This document shows, in pieces, positions 1 to 8,080 of a stretch of 62,487 nucleotides of DNA (positions are counted from its first letter, which is position 1; each line of letters opens with the position of its first letter). The notes beneath the pieces were generated by a model. It was not told the DNA's origin, did not search any database, and saw nothing but the letters and a program-made list of their open reading frames with translations. The stretch comes from CAZQVA01 sp964596685. GTDB taxonomy: Bacteria > Chlamydiota > Chlamydiia > Chlamydiales > VFKH01. Where the stretch lies: assembly GCA_964596685.1 (NCBI GenBank), contig CAZQVA010000009.1:1-62487 (forward strand), in the 5' to 3' direction. The translations under genes and the position numbers were made by a program.

Positions 1-813
1 TTGCGTTCCTTGATTTGGAATCCGTCTGCAGATAGTGCCAAACATCTAGCGCCTCCAAACAGCAGAGATGATAGCATCCAGAATACGTTTGCCGTGTTTA
101 AAGAGAATCCAGGCCTAGTGTTTGCCACGGCTGCTATTGCTGGAAAGTATATTGGCCTAAACCCCTCTGCCTTAGAGAAATATAGAGCATATCTACAAGA
201 TCGCTCTTTAACCCATTTTAGTGAGTTATGGAAGGCAAATCCTGGCTTAATTGGTGGTGGCGTGATAGCGATTGAGCTGATTTTGGAGTGGAGCCTCCGC
301 ACCCTTGTTTGGAATCCACAATTTGCAGCTAAAGAGTTTATGTTTGCGCAAGAGTCCGGCCTACACAATATCGGCTTAGTTGAAGTTGGCAAACTCTCTG
401 ACCGCTGGCCAGGTTTCCTCTACGGCACTGTATTACTGGCGGTAAAGTATGGCATCGTTAACTTCAGTGCACGCGATGAGTATCTGAGGGCCTTTAAAAC
501 GGTCGGCGGCGCTGCTGAATTGACAGCGCTCTTTAAAAGAAGCCCAGGAATTGCAGCATGCACACTCTTTGTTGTTTTAAAGCTTTTTGAAGAGCTCGGC
601 GCTAAAGTCATTTTTGACCCGCGATTGGATGCATACTACAAAAAGTTTTGGGAAGATCCATCGACAAAGTCTGCGGTCGATCTTTTTCAAAGTGGTCTTG
701 TGGGAGCGACGCTTTACTCCATTGGTAAGGGGATCGAGACGATATGGGCCAAACGTTCAGAAATTGCGGACGTATTAGAGACCAAAACATATGAGGGACC
801 CGCCAGAGCCTAA
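1..813 (+). CDS. Hypothetical protein built of internal repeats, probably 5'-truncated by the window edge
   Basis: An open frame runs from base 1 to a stop at 811-813 and gives 270 residues. The first codon is TTG and sits on the window edge, so the true start is probably upstream. I do not recognise the family. The protein is made of four related units of about 55-65 residues. Each has a polar turn followed by Pro-Gly (ENPG, ANPG, RWPG, RSPG) and a hydrophobic stretch of about 17 residues, and alternate units end in an IWNP, VWNP or IFDP motif. The hydrophobic stretches could be membrane-associated helices. No signal peptide can be judged because the N-terminus is missing. Codon use resembles the neighbours. 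Function unknown. Confidence 0.6.
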   Translation: MRSLIWNPSADSAKHLAPPNSRDDSIQNTFAVFKENPGLVFATAAIAGKYIGLNPSALEKYRAYLQDRSLTHFSELWKANPGLIGGGVIAIELILEWSLRTLVWNPQFAAKEFMFAQESGLHNIGLVEVGKLSDRWPGFLYGTVLLAVKYGIVNFSARDEYLRAFKTVGGAAELTALFKRSPGIAACTLFVVLKLFEELGAKVIFDPRLDAYYKKFWEDPSTKSAVDLFQSGLVGATLYSIGKGIETIWAKRSEIADVLETKTYEGPARA

Positions 814-1037
814 TCTTACAAGTTATTGGCCCAATCAAAGTCGAACTCACGTTTAAAAAAATATGCATGCATCCAGGTGCTAGGATTGCAGAAGAAGCGT
901 TAGCTTGGAATAAGCTGGATGAGCGCTGCCGGTTGTAGCCCCCTGATAACCAGCCGCCTCGCATCTGACGCAAGGTCCCGGTAGGGCATTGACGAAACAA
1001 AGCCCTTCAGAACCCGACGATATAAACCGCTATGCAA
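814..1037. other. Intergenic segment of 224 bp with a GC-rich, hairpin-prone stretch
   Basis: No convincing gene lies here. Bases 920-1030 are more GC-rich than the surroundings and contain short inverted repeats, for example AGGGC/GCCCT around 976-1003 and GGTT/AACC around 929-950. It could be a small RNA, a decayed gene or a remnant of a mobile element. I looked for tmRNA, SRP RNA, 6S RNA and RNase P RNA signatures and could not match any of them. Confidence 0.3.
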
Positions 1038-2420
1038 TTAAAATATTTGATCGATATTAATAAGGCCTGCCTGTTGTAACACAACAATTAAAATGGCAAG
1101 TGGCACCACCCAACGAATCAAAAATAGCCAAGGTTTAAAAAGAAATTTCCAGGCACTACCCTGAGTGAATTCGGAATATTGGAATTTCTTGTGCAAGCGC
1201 CACCCAGCGAAAATAGCCAGAAGCATCCCGTTGATCGGCAAGATCCAGACGCTGCACAAATAATCCAACGTATCAAAGAAATTTCTTCCAAAGAGTTGCG
1301 CCCAGTCAGCAAAAATCGCACCAGAACCCGCTAAAGCACTGGGAATACCAAAGAGAAAAACCGCCGCTGCTAAAATACAAACCGCTTTTTTGCGTGTCCA
1401 TCCAAAGTTTTCCATAAAGGTTGCTACTTGCACTTCCAAAATTGAGACAGTTGAAGTAAGTGCTGTAAAGACAACTAAGATGAAAAATGCAGTAGACAAA
1501 AGCATTGTTGCAGGCAATTGTTCAAAAAGCACAGGCATCACTTTGAAAAGCAGGCCTGGGCCTTCTTGTGGTTGTAATCCAAAAGTAAAGATAATAGGGA
1601 AAATCATCAATGCAGCTGTCAAGGAAGTCACGACATCAATAGCTCCGATGGTAAGAGCTGTGCGGGGAATATCACCATCCCTTTTCATATAGCTTCCATA
1701 GGTCAGGATAATCCCCATGCCCAAGCTCAATGTGTAAAAGGAGAGTCCTAATGCTTCCAATATCCCTGAAGGGGATAGCTTTTCAAAACGAGGAGTGAAA
1801 ATGAAATCGAAAGCTTGGCTTGCTCCCGGCAGGGTAATGCTATAACATGTTAAGCCAAGCAAAATCAGAAGCAAGGTAGGAGTCAGGATTTTAGTCCATT
1901 GCTCAATCCCTTTGCGCACACCCCCAATTACAACTCCTAAGGTCATCAACATAAAGATGAAAAACCAAAATAGATTGATTCCTGGAGCCTTATACATCGT
2001 GTCAAAGAGCGAACTAATCGCACTGGCAGAAAGGCCATGCGTATAGTTTGAAAGAGACATCAAAGCATAGTTCGTCGCCCATCCTGCTACTACGCTGTAA
2101 TAAGAGAGTATAAGGAAGTTAACTAATACCAATAGCCAGCCAACAGCTCGCCAGTGAGGCTTTTCTGGCGCAAAATGTTCAAGCGCGCCGACAGGACTTT
2201 TTTGGGATCCTCTACCTATGAGTAGTTCTCCAATGAAGAGGGGAATCCCAATAAAAAAGGTAAAAATCAAATAGGCAAAAATAAATATTCCACCACCATT
2301 CATTCCAGTGGCATATGGGAATTTCCATAGACTACCAAGGCCAATTGCAGAACCGGCTGTTGCAGCTATAAATCCTAACTTTGATCCCCAGTGCTCGCGA
2401 GCGGTTTTCGCACTATCCAT
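1038..2420 (-). CDS. Neurotransmitter:sodium symporter (NSS/SLC6) family transporter
   Basis: This is a 460-residue inner-membrane protein predicted to use the sodium gradient to import an amino acid or related small molecule. The N-terminus (residues 9-45) has the NSS signature: WGSKLGFIAATAGSAIGLGS followed by the WKFPY motif and NGGG. This segment forms the unwound first helix that binds sodium and substrate in LeuT-type proteins. About 11-12 hydrophobic helices follow, and the length is normal for the bacterial branch. Chlamydia has a homologue (CT231, as I recall). Substrate cannot be told from sequence. The gene is monocistronic in appearance, followed on the same strand by nothing within the window edge region. 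Confidence 0.9.
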   Translation of the reverse strand: MDSAKTAREHWGSKLGFIAATAGSAIGLGSLWKFPYATGMNGGGIFIFAYLIFTFFIGIPLFIGELLIGRGSQKSPVGALEHFAPEKPHWRAVGWLLVLVNFLILSYYSVVAGWATNYALMSLSNYTHGLSASAISSLFDTMYKAPGINLFWFFIFMLMTLGVVIGGVRKGIEQWTKILTPTLLLILLGLTCYSITLPGASQAFDFIFTPRFEKLSPSGILEALGLSFYTLSLGMGIILTYGSYMKRDGDIPRTALTIGAIDVVTSLTAALMIFPIIFTFGLQPQEGPGLLFKVMPVLFEQLPATMLLSTAFFILVVFTALTSTVSILEVQVATFMENFGWTRKKAVCILAAAVFLFGIPSALAGSGAIFADWAQLFGRNFFDTLDYLCSVWILPINGMLLAIFAGWRLHKKFQYSEFTQGSAWKFLFKPWLFLIRWVVPLAILIVVLQQAGLINIDQIF

Positions 2421-2447
2421 CGATTGACTCCAGATCCAAAAATTCTT

Positions 2448-3107
2448 TTAGCTTGATCTACACAACTTAATTGGTGGTTTACTACGTTCATCAAAGCGAT
2501 GCTGCTGATTATAACGTCCCTCTATTGTAGCGAGCCATGTAGAACTTTGCACGGCATAAATACACCGATCCAAAAGGGGTAAATTATCACTTGCATGATG
2601 TTCTCCCCATAAAGGATCACTTGTGACTGGCTTACTGCTACGGTATACCAATCCAAACACTTGCGCACGATCAGATGCTGATATAGACTGCAACATTAAT
2701 GCAGCATAAAGACGACGGGCATCATCACAACGGTGGTGTTGCCCCCATAACAAATCGTCTGTCGAGGGGTGCCCACTTAAAGCGTAGATTAAGCCATCAA
2801 GTTCATCTAATGCAGAAGGAGACAACTTTTTCCAATCTTCAAGTTGCACGACATGAATTCGTTGAAATAGAGTCGTAATTTTTTCTGCTGCCTCTCGCTG
2901 CGTTGCATTTAATGAACTGGAGCCCATTGCCTTCAACCAATCATAAGCAGGGATAATGTAGCTAGGACATTGCATAGCAAGAGCAGGTATCGCAAGGGCA
3001 GAAAATACCGCTTGTGGTTGCTGATTAAGCGGATACTTGCGTTGCACCGATTGAATCCATGAGGAATTGGGATTATAGCTAAAGGGTGAAAAAGAAGATA
3101 CGCTCAT
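2448..3107 (-). CDS. Hypothetical protein with a duplicated LWGxHH motif
   Basis: A 219-residue protein starting at ATG 3107. I do not recognise it. Two related segments are visible in the C-terminal half: a DDLLWGQHHRCDDARRLYAAL stretch near residue 120 and a SDPLWGEHHASDNLPLLDRC stretch near residue 167, which share D-x-LWG-x-HH-x-x-D and then a helical run. The paired His residues suggest metal binding or a structural repeat, but that is a guess. There is no signal peptide or clear membrane helix. It lies 27 bp upstream of the sodium symporter on the same strand, so the two may share a transcript. Confidence 0.6.
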   Translation of the reverse strand: MSVSSFSPFSYNPNSSWIQSVQRKYPLNQQPQAVFSALAIPALAMQCPSYIIPAYDWLKAMGSSSLNATQREAAEKITTLFQRIHVVQLEDWKKLSPSALDELDGLIYALSGHPSTDDLLWGQHHRCDDARRLYAALMLQSISASDRAQVFGLVYRSSKPVTSDPLWGEHHASDNLPLLDRCIYAVQSSTWLATIEGRYNQQHRFDERSKPPIKLCRSS

Positions 3108-3159
3108 TAGTATACTTTATAAAATAATTCGGATTATTATTTTAAAGTAGGGGAGTGAT

Positions 3160-3211
3160 AATATAAAAGAAAAAACCACCCCTAAAGGAACACACTAGCT
3201 AGGGGTGGTTT
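3160..3211 (-). terminator. Rho-independent terminator of the GroEL paralogue
   Basis: A perfect 12-bp inverted repeat (AAACCACCCCTA at 3173-3184 and TAGGGGTGGTTT at 3200-3211) is followed, in the minus-strand direction, by a T-rich tract. It begins 9 bp after the groEL-like stop codon, the position expected of an intrinsic terminator. Confidence 0.85.
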
Positions 3212-3219
3212 GAGTCGTT

Positions 3220-4833
3220 CTAGGATGCTACTACGTCATCATCTGGAGCATCACCAATGAGAGCTTCCGAGATGAGAATCACACCAGCAACAGAGGTAGC
3301 GTGAATCAGACAATTTTTCACCACCTTAGCTGCATCAATCACACCAGCATCGATAAGATCCTCGACTTTTTCAGTGCGTGCATTGAAACCAACATGCCCT
3401 GAAGCGTTGAGAATCTCTTGCAACCATACAGCACTTTCAAAACCTGTATTCTCAATAATCTGTTGAGCAGGTTTTTGACATGCCTTAATAACAATTTGCG
3501 CTCCCAGCGCTTCTTCACCGGAAAGACCATGCTCTGCAGCACTGATACTATGGCGCAACAGGGCAACACCACCACCTGGGAGAATTCCCTCTTCTAATGC
3601 CGCTTTTGTAGAGCTTAAACTGTCCTCAAACATCTGTTTGCGTTGTTTCATTTCAGGTTCTGTAGGAGCACCCACACTGATAACAGCTACGCCGCCAGCT
3701 AACTTTGCTTTGCGTTCTTGTAGTTTCTCTTTGTCATAACTACTTGTTGCAACATTGATTTCAGCCTCGATCTGAGCTACGCGCGCCTTGACTTGTTTTT
3801 GATTGGCAGCTTGTATTTCAGATCCACTTACAATCGTTGTATGTTCTTTTGTAATAGTAATTTTTTCTGCTGTTCCAAGCACAGAAAGATCAGCTTGTTT
3901 AAGCGTTAAGCCAGCATCTTCAGCAATCACTTTCGCGCCTGTTAAAATAGCGATATCTTCTAAAAGAGCCTTTTTGCGGTCACCAAAACCAGGAGCTTTT
4001 ACTGCAGCTACCTTTAAAGTGCCGCGCAACTTGTTCACAACAAGAGCTGCCAAGGCATCGCCCTCAACATCCTCTGCAACAATAATCAAGCCGCGCCCCG
4101 ATGCAGCTGTTAATTGCAAGATGGGCAAAATCTCTTGAATAGAGGATACCTTTTTTTCTACAAGCAAAAGATAAGGATCTTGCATCTCAACAATGGCTGC
4201 ATCTGTATTTGTGCAGAAATAAGGGCTGATATAACCACGGTCAAAACGCATTCCATTGACAACTTCAATGGTTGTTTCAGTCGACTTGCCTTCCTGAATA
4301 GTAACAACACCCTCTTTGCCGACTTTCTGGATAGCATCAGCAATAACTTGACCAATTTCTTGATGTCCAGAGGCTGATACTGTTGCGATTGCCAAGATTT
4401 CTTGCGGGTTTTTAATAGAAATCGCCGCTTTTTCTAACGAAGTAACAATCGATTCTGCTGCTTTTTCCATACCACGCTTTAAGCAAATCGGGCTAGCCCC
4501 TGCAGTAATGTATTTCATTCCTGTAGCAACCATCGCGCGCAGAAGGAGGCTGGCTGTAGTAGTCCCATCTCCACATTTCTCTTTTAACTTGCTAGCGACT
4601 TCTTTTACCATCGAAAGACCCATATTCTCATATTGATCGCTAAAAGATAGTTCTTTAATGATTGTATTCCCATCATTAGTCACAACAGGAGCACCCCAAC
4701 TGCGCTCGAGACCGACATTACGCCCAACCGGTCCTAAAGTACATCCGATAGCGTCTGTTGCCTTAACAATGCCTTCTAGAAGTTTTTGTCTCGCATCTTG
4801 TTCAAAGATAATTTCTTTTGCATTTCCACTCAT
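3220..4833 (-). CDS. Diverged GroEL (Hsp60) paralogue
   Basis: A 537-residue group I chaperonin. The apical/equatorial order is normal, and the ATP-binding parts are present: LGPVGRNV at 33-40, the DG pair at 54-55, GDGTTT at 88-93 and a GILPGGG segment near 415. An Asp aligns with the catalytic Asp398 of E. coli GroEL. Two features point to a paralogue rather than the housekeeping copy: no groES next to it, and a C-terminus that ends in acidic residues (APDDDVVAS) without the Gly-Gly-Met tail. Chlamydiae typically carry three GroELs, of which two are divergent and not stress-induced. This is most likely GroEL2 or GroEL3, but I cannot tell which. It has its own terminator. Confidence 0.9.
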   Translation of the reverse strand: MSGNAKEIIFEQDARQKLLEGIVKATDAIGCTLGPVGRNVGLERSWGAPVVTNDGNTIIKELSFSDQYENMGLSMVKEVASKLKEKCGDGTTTASLLLRAMVATGMKYITAGASPICLKRGMEKAAESIVTSLEKAAISIKNPQEILAIATVSASGHQEIGQVIADAIQKVGKEGVVTIQEGKSTETTIEVVNGMRFDRGYISPYFCTNTDAAIVEMQDPYLLLVEKKVSSIQEILPILQLTAASGRGLIIVAEDVEGDALAALVVNKLRGTLKVAAVKAPGFGDRKKALLEDIAILTGAKVIAEDAGLTLKQADLSVLGTAEKITITKEHTTIVSGSEIQAANQKQVKARVAQIEAEINVATSSYDKEKLQERKAKLAGGVAVISVGAPTEPEMKQRKQMFEDSLSSTKAALEEGILPGGGVALLRHSISAAEHGLSGEEALGAQIVIKACQKPAQQIIENTGFESAVWLQEILNASGHVGFNARTEKVEDLIDAGVIDAAKVVKNCLIHATSVAGVILISEALIGDAPDDDVVAS

Positions 4834-4937
4834 GATGTTTCTTTCTCTCCCATTAAGTGCTTAAGAAGTGAGTATATTAGATTGCGCACATAAAATCCGC
4901 AAGCGCTTTTAGGGATAGATTCTAGCACCTAACGCGT

Positions 4938-5657
4938 TTAAGTGCCAATTTTTTGAAGGCGTTGGACAAATTGTGCCAATTTTAACTGATCGTACGCAGT
5001 GATGCGATGAGTGGCGCTTTCAAAATTGTGCGTCAACTTTTCCAATTGCTTAAGCCAAGAAGCTACGTGCGTAATAATGCCGCGACCATCTGTTGCAATA
5101 ACAGGTAGTCGTGTTTGAATTTTAATCAACCCCTCATCAGTTTTAAGCGAGGCACACTCACGCACTAAAGCTACCTTGACTTCTAAGGGAGCTGGGCGTG
5201 AGGCAAGCACGTAGGCTACTTTGCGCGACAACTTCTTGTATGATTCCTGGCAGTCTGAGGGCAACTGCAAATAGAGCTCATAATAGGCTAGCATGTTATA
5301 CCCCGATTTACGGTTGGGGAATATCATAGAAATCCATTTTGTAAATGTCCCATCGCGATATGGCTTTAGTAGCTCACGAGCTTTATAAATCCGCTCACCT
5401 GTCATTAAAACGCCCATTTTTGCAACTGCGCGGATCTGTGCGGTCAATTCCTGTAGTTGCAAAGCGTCGTCATGCCATCTTTTTCCAATACTTGTCCCAT
5501 TTTCTTTTAACAGCTGATCAATACGACCGATTTCAGAACTCGTCAAGGGCTCTTCAAGTAATAATTCATTAACTGGTGCACTATTAGGTGCAAGATGAAA
5601 TGTCGATTTTGTCGTGTTGCTAAATGCGGGATTTTTAAAGGGGGTTTTCTTTTCCAT
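4938..5657 (-). CDS. pGP6-D-like protein (CT583 family)
   Basis: A 239-residue protein lying 8 bp after the ParA-like gene on the same strand. In Chlamydia the chromosomal pair CT582 (ParA/MinD-like) and CT583 (pGP6-D-like) has the same order, and both resemble genes of the chlamydial virulence plasmid. The sequence is mostly helical and basic. A central region (residues 85-165, containing FTKWISMIFPNRKSGYNML) resembles the part shared by pGP6-D proteins. On the plasmid, pGP6-D is required for maintenance, so a role in DNA partition with the ParA partner is plausible but not shown. The assignment rests on gene order plus the motif. Confidence 0.7.
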   Translation of the reverse strand: MEKKTPFKNPAFSNTTKSTFHLAPNSAPVNELLLEEPLTSSEIGRIDQLLKENGTSIGKRWHDDALQLQELTAQIRAVAKMGVLMTGERIYKARELLKPYRDGTFTKWISMIFPNRKSGYNMLAYYELYLQLPSDCQESYKKLSRKVAYVLASRPAPLEVKVALVRECASLKTDEGLIKIQTRLPVIATDGRGIITHVASWLKQLEKLTHNFESATHRITAYDQLKLAQFVQRLQKIGT

Positions 5658-5665
5658 TGCGTTCT

Positions 5666-6430
5666 CTATCCCTCTGCTCGTTTTAGAATTTCTTTTGTCA
5701 GGGCAATATAATCTTCTGCAGCACGTGATGAAGGGTCATATTCCAACACGGGTTTACCTTCTAAGACGGCGCGTGACACTGCCACATCTCTTCTCACTTT
5801 ATTTTCTAGGACTTTTTTTGGAAATGTTGCATCAATTTCTTGCAAAAACGCATCATTCACCGCACCTCGTTTATCCCAAAACGAAAGAACAACTCCCAAC
5901 ACTTCCAAGGGGTGATATTGCTGAATTGAATCATGAAATTCTTTAAGACGACGCAATGCCAAGATACTATAAGCCTCAGGAATTGCACAAATAATGCTAT
6001 GATGAGAAGCGAAAAAAGCGGATTGTGTGAGCCAACCCAAATTGGGGGGTGTATCGATGAGACAATAATCATAATCTGCATCCACATTTACAAGAGTGCG
6101 ACGTAGGCGCTCATGTGCATAAGGGTCGGAGACAAGGGGAGAGACTCTTTCCAGCCCATCCAAATAAGTATTCGCAGGAATGATTGATAATCCAGATGTT
6201 GAAGTGGGCACAATCACATTGGCGATATCCTCCTTTCCCTGTAATACTAAAGAAAGTGTCTTCTCACAATCTGGACCCACTCCTAAGCCAATAGAAAGAT
6301 TGGCCTGCGGGTCAAAGTCGATTAATAAAACTTTTTTATTGTGAAACGTAGCCAAACAGGCTCCTAGATGGAGCGCTGTCGAGGTCTTGGAGGTGCCCCC
6401 TTTAAAGGAACAAAAGGTAATTGTCTGCAT
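5666..6430 (-). CDS. ParA/Soj-family partition ATPase
   Basis: A 254-residue cytoplasmic ATPase. The deviant Walker A motif KGGTSKTST lies at residues 10-18, Walker A' around DFDPQANL (39-46) and the switch region around IDTPPNLG (125-132). These are ParA/MinD family signatures. ParA proteins move DNA by ATP-dependent non-specific DNA binding. No parB lies beside it; a pGP6-D-like gene follows immediately. The pair looks like chlamydial CT582/CT583, which are relatives of plasmid genes pGP5-D and pGP6-D. It could serve chromosome partition or be a plasmid-derived regulator. Confidence 0.88.
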   Translation of the reverse strand: MQTITFCSFKGGTSKTSTALHLGACLATFHNKKVLLIDFDPQANLSIGLGVGPDCEKTLSLVLQGKEDIANVIVPTSTSGLSIIPANTYLDGLERVSPLVSDPYAHERLRRTLVNVDADYDYCLIDTPPNLGWLTQSAFFASHHSIICAIPEAYSILALRRLKEFHDSIQQYHPLEVLGVVLSFWDKRGAVNDAFLQEIDATFPKKVLENKVRRDVAVSRAVLEGKPVLEYDPSSRAAEDYIALTKEILKRAEG

Positions 6431-6506
6431 ATGGCAATCCGGAGTAAATTAACGGTTATCCAATAGACTCCTTAGGGAAACTAATCGAAAGATAGTTTCA
6501 CGAGAC

Positions 6507-6616
6507 TGGCCTTTAGACAAAATCTAGTATTTTTAAAGTGGGGTATCATCGAGCATAGCACTAGCTATTTGAGATGATGCGCCGCCTTAAAAATACTAGA
6601 TTTTGTCTAAAGGCCA
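6507..6616. repeat. Long inverted repeat (30-bp perfect arms)
   Basis: Bases 6507-6536 and 6587-6616 are perfect reverse complements. The loop has a further short inverted pair (ATCATC at 6545 with GATGAT at 6573). The whole 110-bp unit can fold into one extended hairpin. It sits between the divergent ParA and TolB genes. There is no clear T-tract, so a simple terminator is unlikely. It could be a miniature mobile element or a regulatory RNA structure in the tolB leader. Confidence 0.8.
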
Positions 6617-6706
6617 GGCAAGAGTCTAATGTGTAACGGTTACACAATATGTGGAATTGGAATTCGGAGCAAGCTTTGCGCTTTCTCTTATCTATTGAGG
6701 TCTTTC

Positions 6707-8080
6707 ATGAAGCTCCTAGTCTCTCTTTTCTGCTGCCTTGCTGCAGTCAGCCCATATGTCCTCCATGCGGAGGATCTTGTTGTTCATGCACAAACGGAAC
6801 ATGCTCGTACCCCTATTTACGTCGCTTCATTGCCAGCTTCTTTCTTTTCTCCAGAATATCGCGCACAGCTCCAACAGATCCTGCTCTTTGATTTAGAGAA
6901 TGATGGGCATTCACAGCTTGTTACTCATCATCAATTTGATGAATGGATTGTCCGTGAGGCAGGTCAAAATGGCATCCAGAGCAATGTATGGCGCCAAGCA
7001 AGAGTGCGTTATGTCTGCAAATTTGAAGCTAAAGGACATGAGCTGACTTGCCGCATCTATTCGACAGAAGGCACAAGCGTTAAAATTCTACCTACAATTA
7101 CCCTGACAGGTTCTTTGAGCGAAGATCGCCGCAAGTTACATAAAATTGCAGATCAAATTACTCTTAATACAAGCCAGCAACTAGGTATCGCATCAACAAA
7201 AATTCTATACACCATTAAGATGCGCAATCCGAAAAAAGATGCAGCATCTCCTCACATTGCAGAGGTTTGGGAATGCGATTGGGATGGAGCTAACGTTAGA
7301 CAGGTGACCCATGACAACTCTTTAAATGTTACACCGGTCTATCTACCTGCAAAAAAAGGATATGTGCCTGGTAGCTTTCTTTATGTTTCTTACAAAAATA
7401 GCCAACCAAAAATCTATCTAGGGTCATTGCGCACTGGCGTTTCTGAAAGATTATGTAGCGTACGCGGTCACCAACTGATGCCTGCTGTCAACCAGCAACG
7501 TACGCAATTGGTATTCATTTGCGATGTAGGAGGTAATCCTGATGTGTTTATTCAACCACTTGGCGCGTCACTAGAAGAAGGCGGAAAGGCCAGACAACTA
7601 TTTGCCTCTGTCAAGGGAACGCAGGGCTCACCTACTTTTAATCCGAAAGGGGATTATGTGGCATTCGTTTCAAATAAAGATGGCTCTCCTCGCATCTATA
7701 TTCTTGAAATTCCTCCAGAGGGCACCCAATTAAAACAAATGAATCTGAAAATGATCACTAAAGCAAACCGGGAAAACACAAGTCCCAATTGGTCGCCTGA
7801 TGGCAAAAAAATTGTTTATAGTGCTGTAACAAGCGGTATTCGTCAAATTTGGGTGTATGATGTAGCAAGTGAACAAGAAACGCAGTTAACCTTCTCTAAT
7901 GTTAACAAGGACAACCCTTGCTTTGCGTCTAATAGTGAACATATCGTTTTTAATACAGAAGACAACACCCACCATACAGGTGAGATTTATGTCATGCATA
8001 TCAACCAATCAACACCTCTAAAAATTAGCACAGGAAGCGGCCAAAAACGCTTTCCATCATGGGAACCCCGTACCTCTTAG
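6707..8080 (+). CDS. tolB: TolB periplasmic protein
   Basis: I place the start at ATG 6707, preceded by a GAGG ribosome site at 6696-6699. It gives 457 residues with a normal signal peptide (MKLLVSLFCCLAAVSPYVLHA). The upstream in-frame extension has no ribosome site. The N-terminal domain is followed by WD40-like beta-propeller repeats of the TolB type, visible as recurrent DG-x-P-R-I-Y-x-L and NW-S-P-D-G-K-K-I-x-Y motifs near residues 325-420. TolB works with Pal at the outer membrane in the Tol-Pal system, which maintains envelope integrity during division. No tolQRA or pal gene is in the window. The 3' end overlaps the convergent comEC gene by 56 bp. Confidence 0.88.
   Translation: MKLLVSLFCCLAAVSPYVLHAEDLVVHAQTEHARTPIYVASLPASFFSPEYRAQLQQILLFDLENDGHSQLVTHHQFDEWIVREAGQNGIQSNVWRQARVRYVCKFEAKGHELTCRIYSTEGTSVKILPTITLTGSLSEDRRKLHKIADQITLNTSQQLGIASTKILYTIKMRNPKKDAASPHIAEVWECDWDGANVRQVTHDNSLNVTPVYLPAKKGYVPGSFLYVSYKNSQPKIYLGSLRTGVSERLCSVRGHQLMPAVNQQRTQLVFICDVGGNPDVFIQPLGASLEEGGKARQLFASVKGTQGSPTFNPKGDYVAFVSNKDGSPRIYILEIPPEGTQLKQMNLKMITKANRENTSPNWSPDGKKIVYSAVTSGIRQIWVYDVASEQETQLTFSNVNKDNPCFASNSEHIVFNTEDNTHHTGEIYVMHINQSTPLKISTGSGQKRFPSWEPRTS

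Noticed and set aside
608..1000. A 130-codon minus-strand reading frame over the 3' end of the first gene and the following gap
   Set aside because: Most of it is antisense to a well-formed coding region and its codon use is poor.
4922..4948. CIRCE-like sequence upstream of the groEL paralogue
   Set aside because: It has the right 9-base spacing and some matching bases (TAGCAC and AGTGC), but five of the 18 arm positions are wrong and it overlaps the end of the neighbouring coding sequence.
8025..8080. Possible frameshift or error at the tolB/comEC convergent overlap
   Set aside because: Both C-termini are plausible in length and the frames are open to their own stops; a 56-bp convergent overlap is unusual but acceptable.
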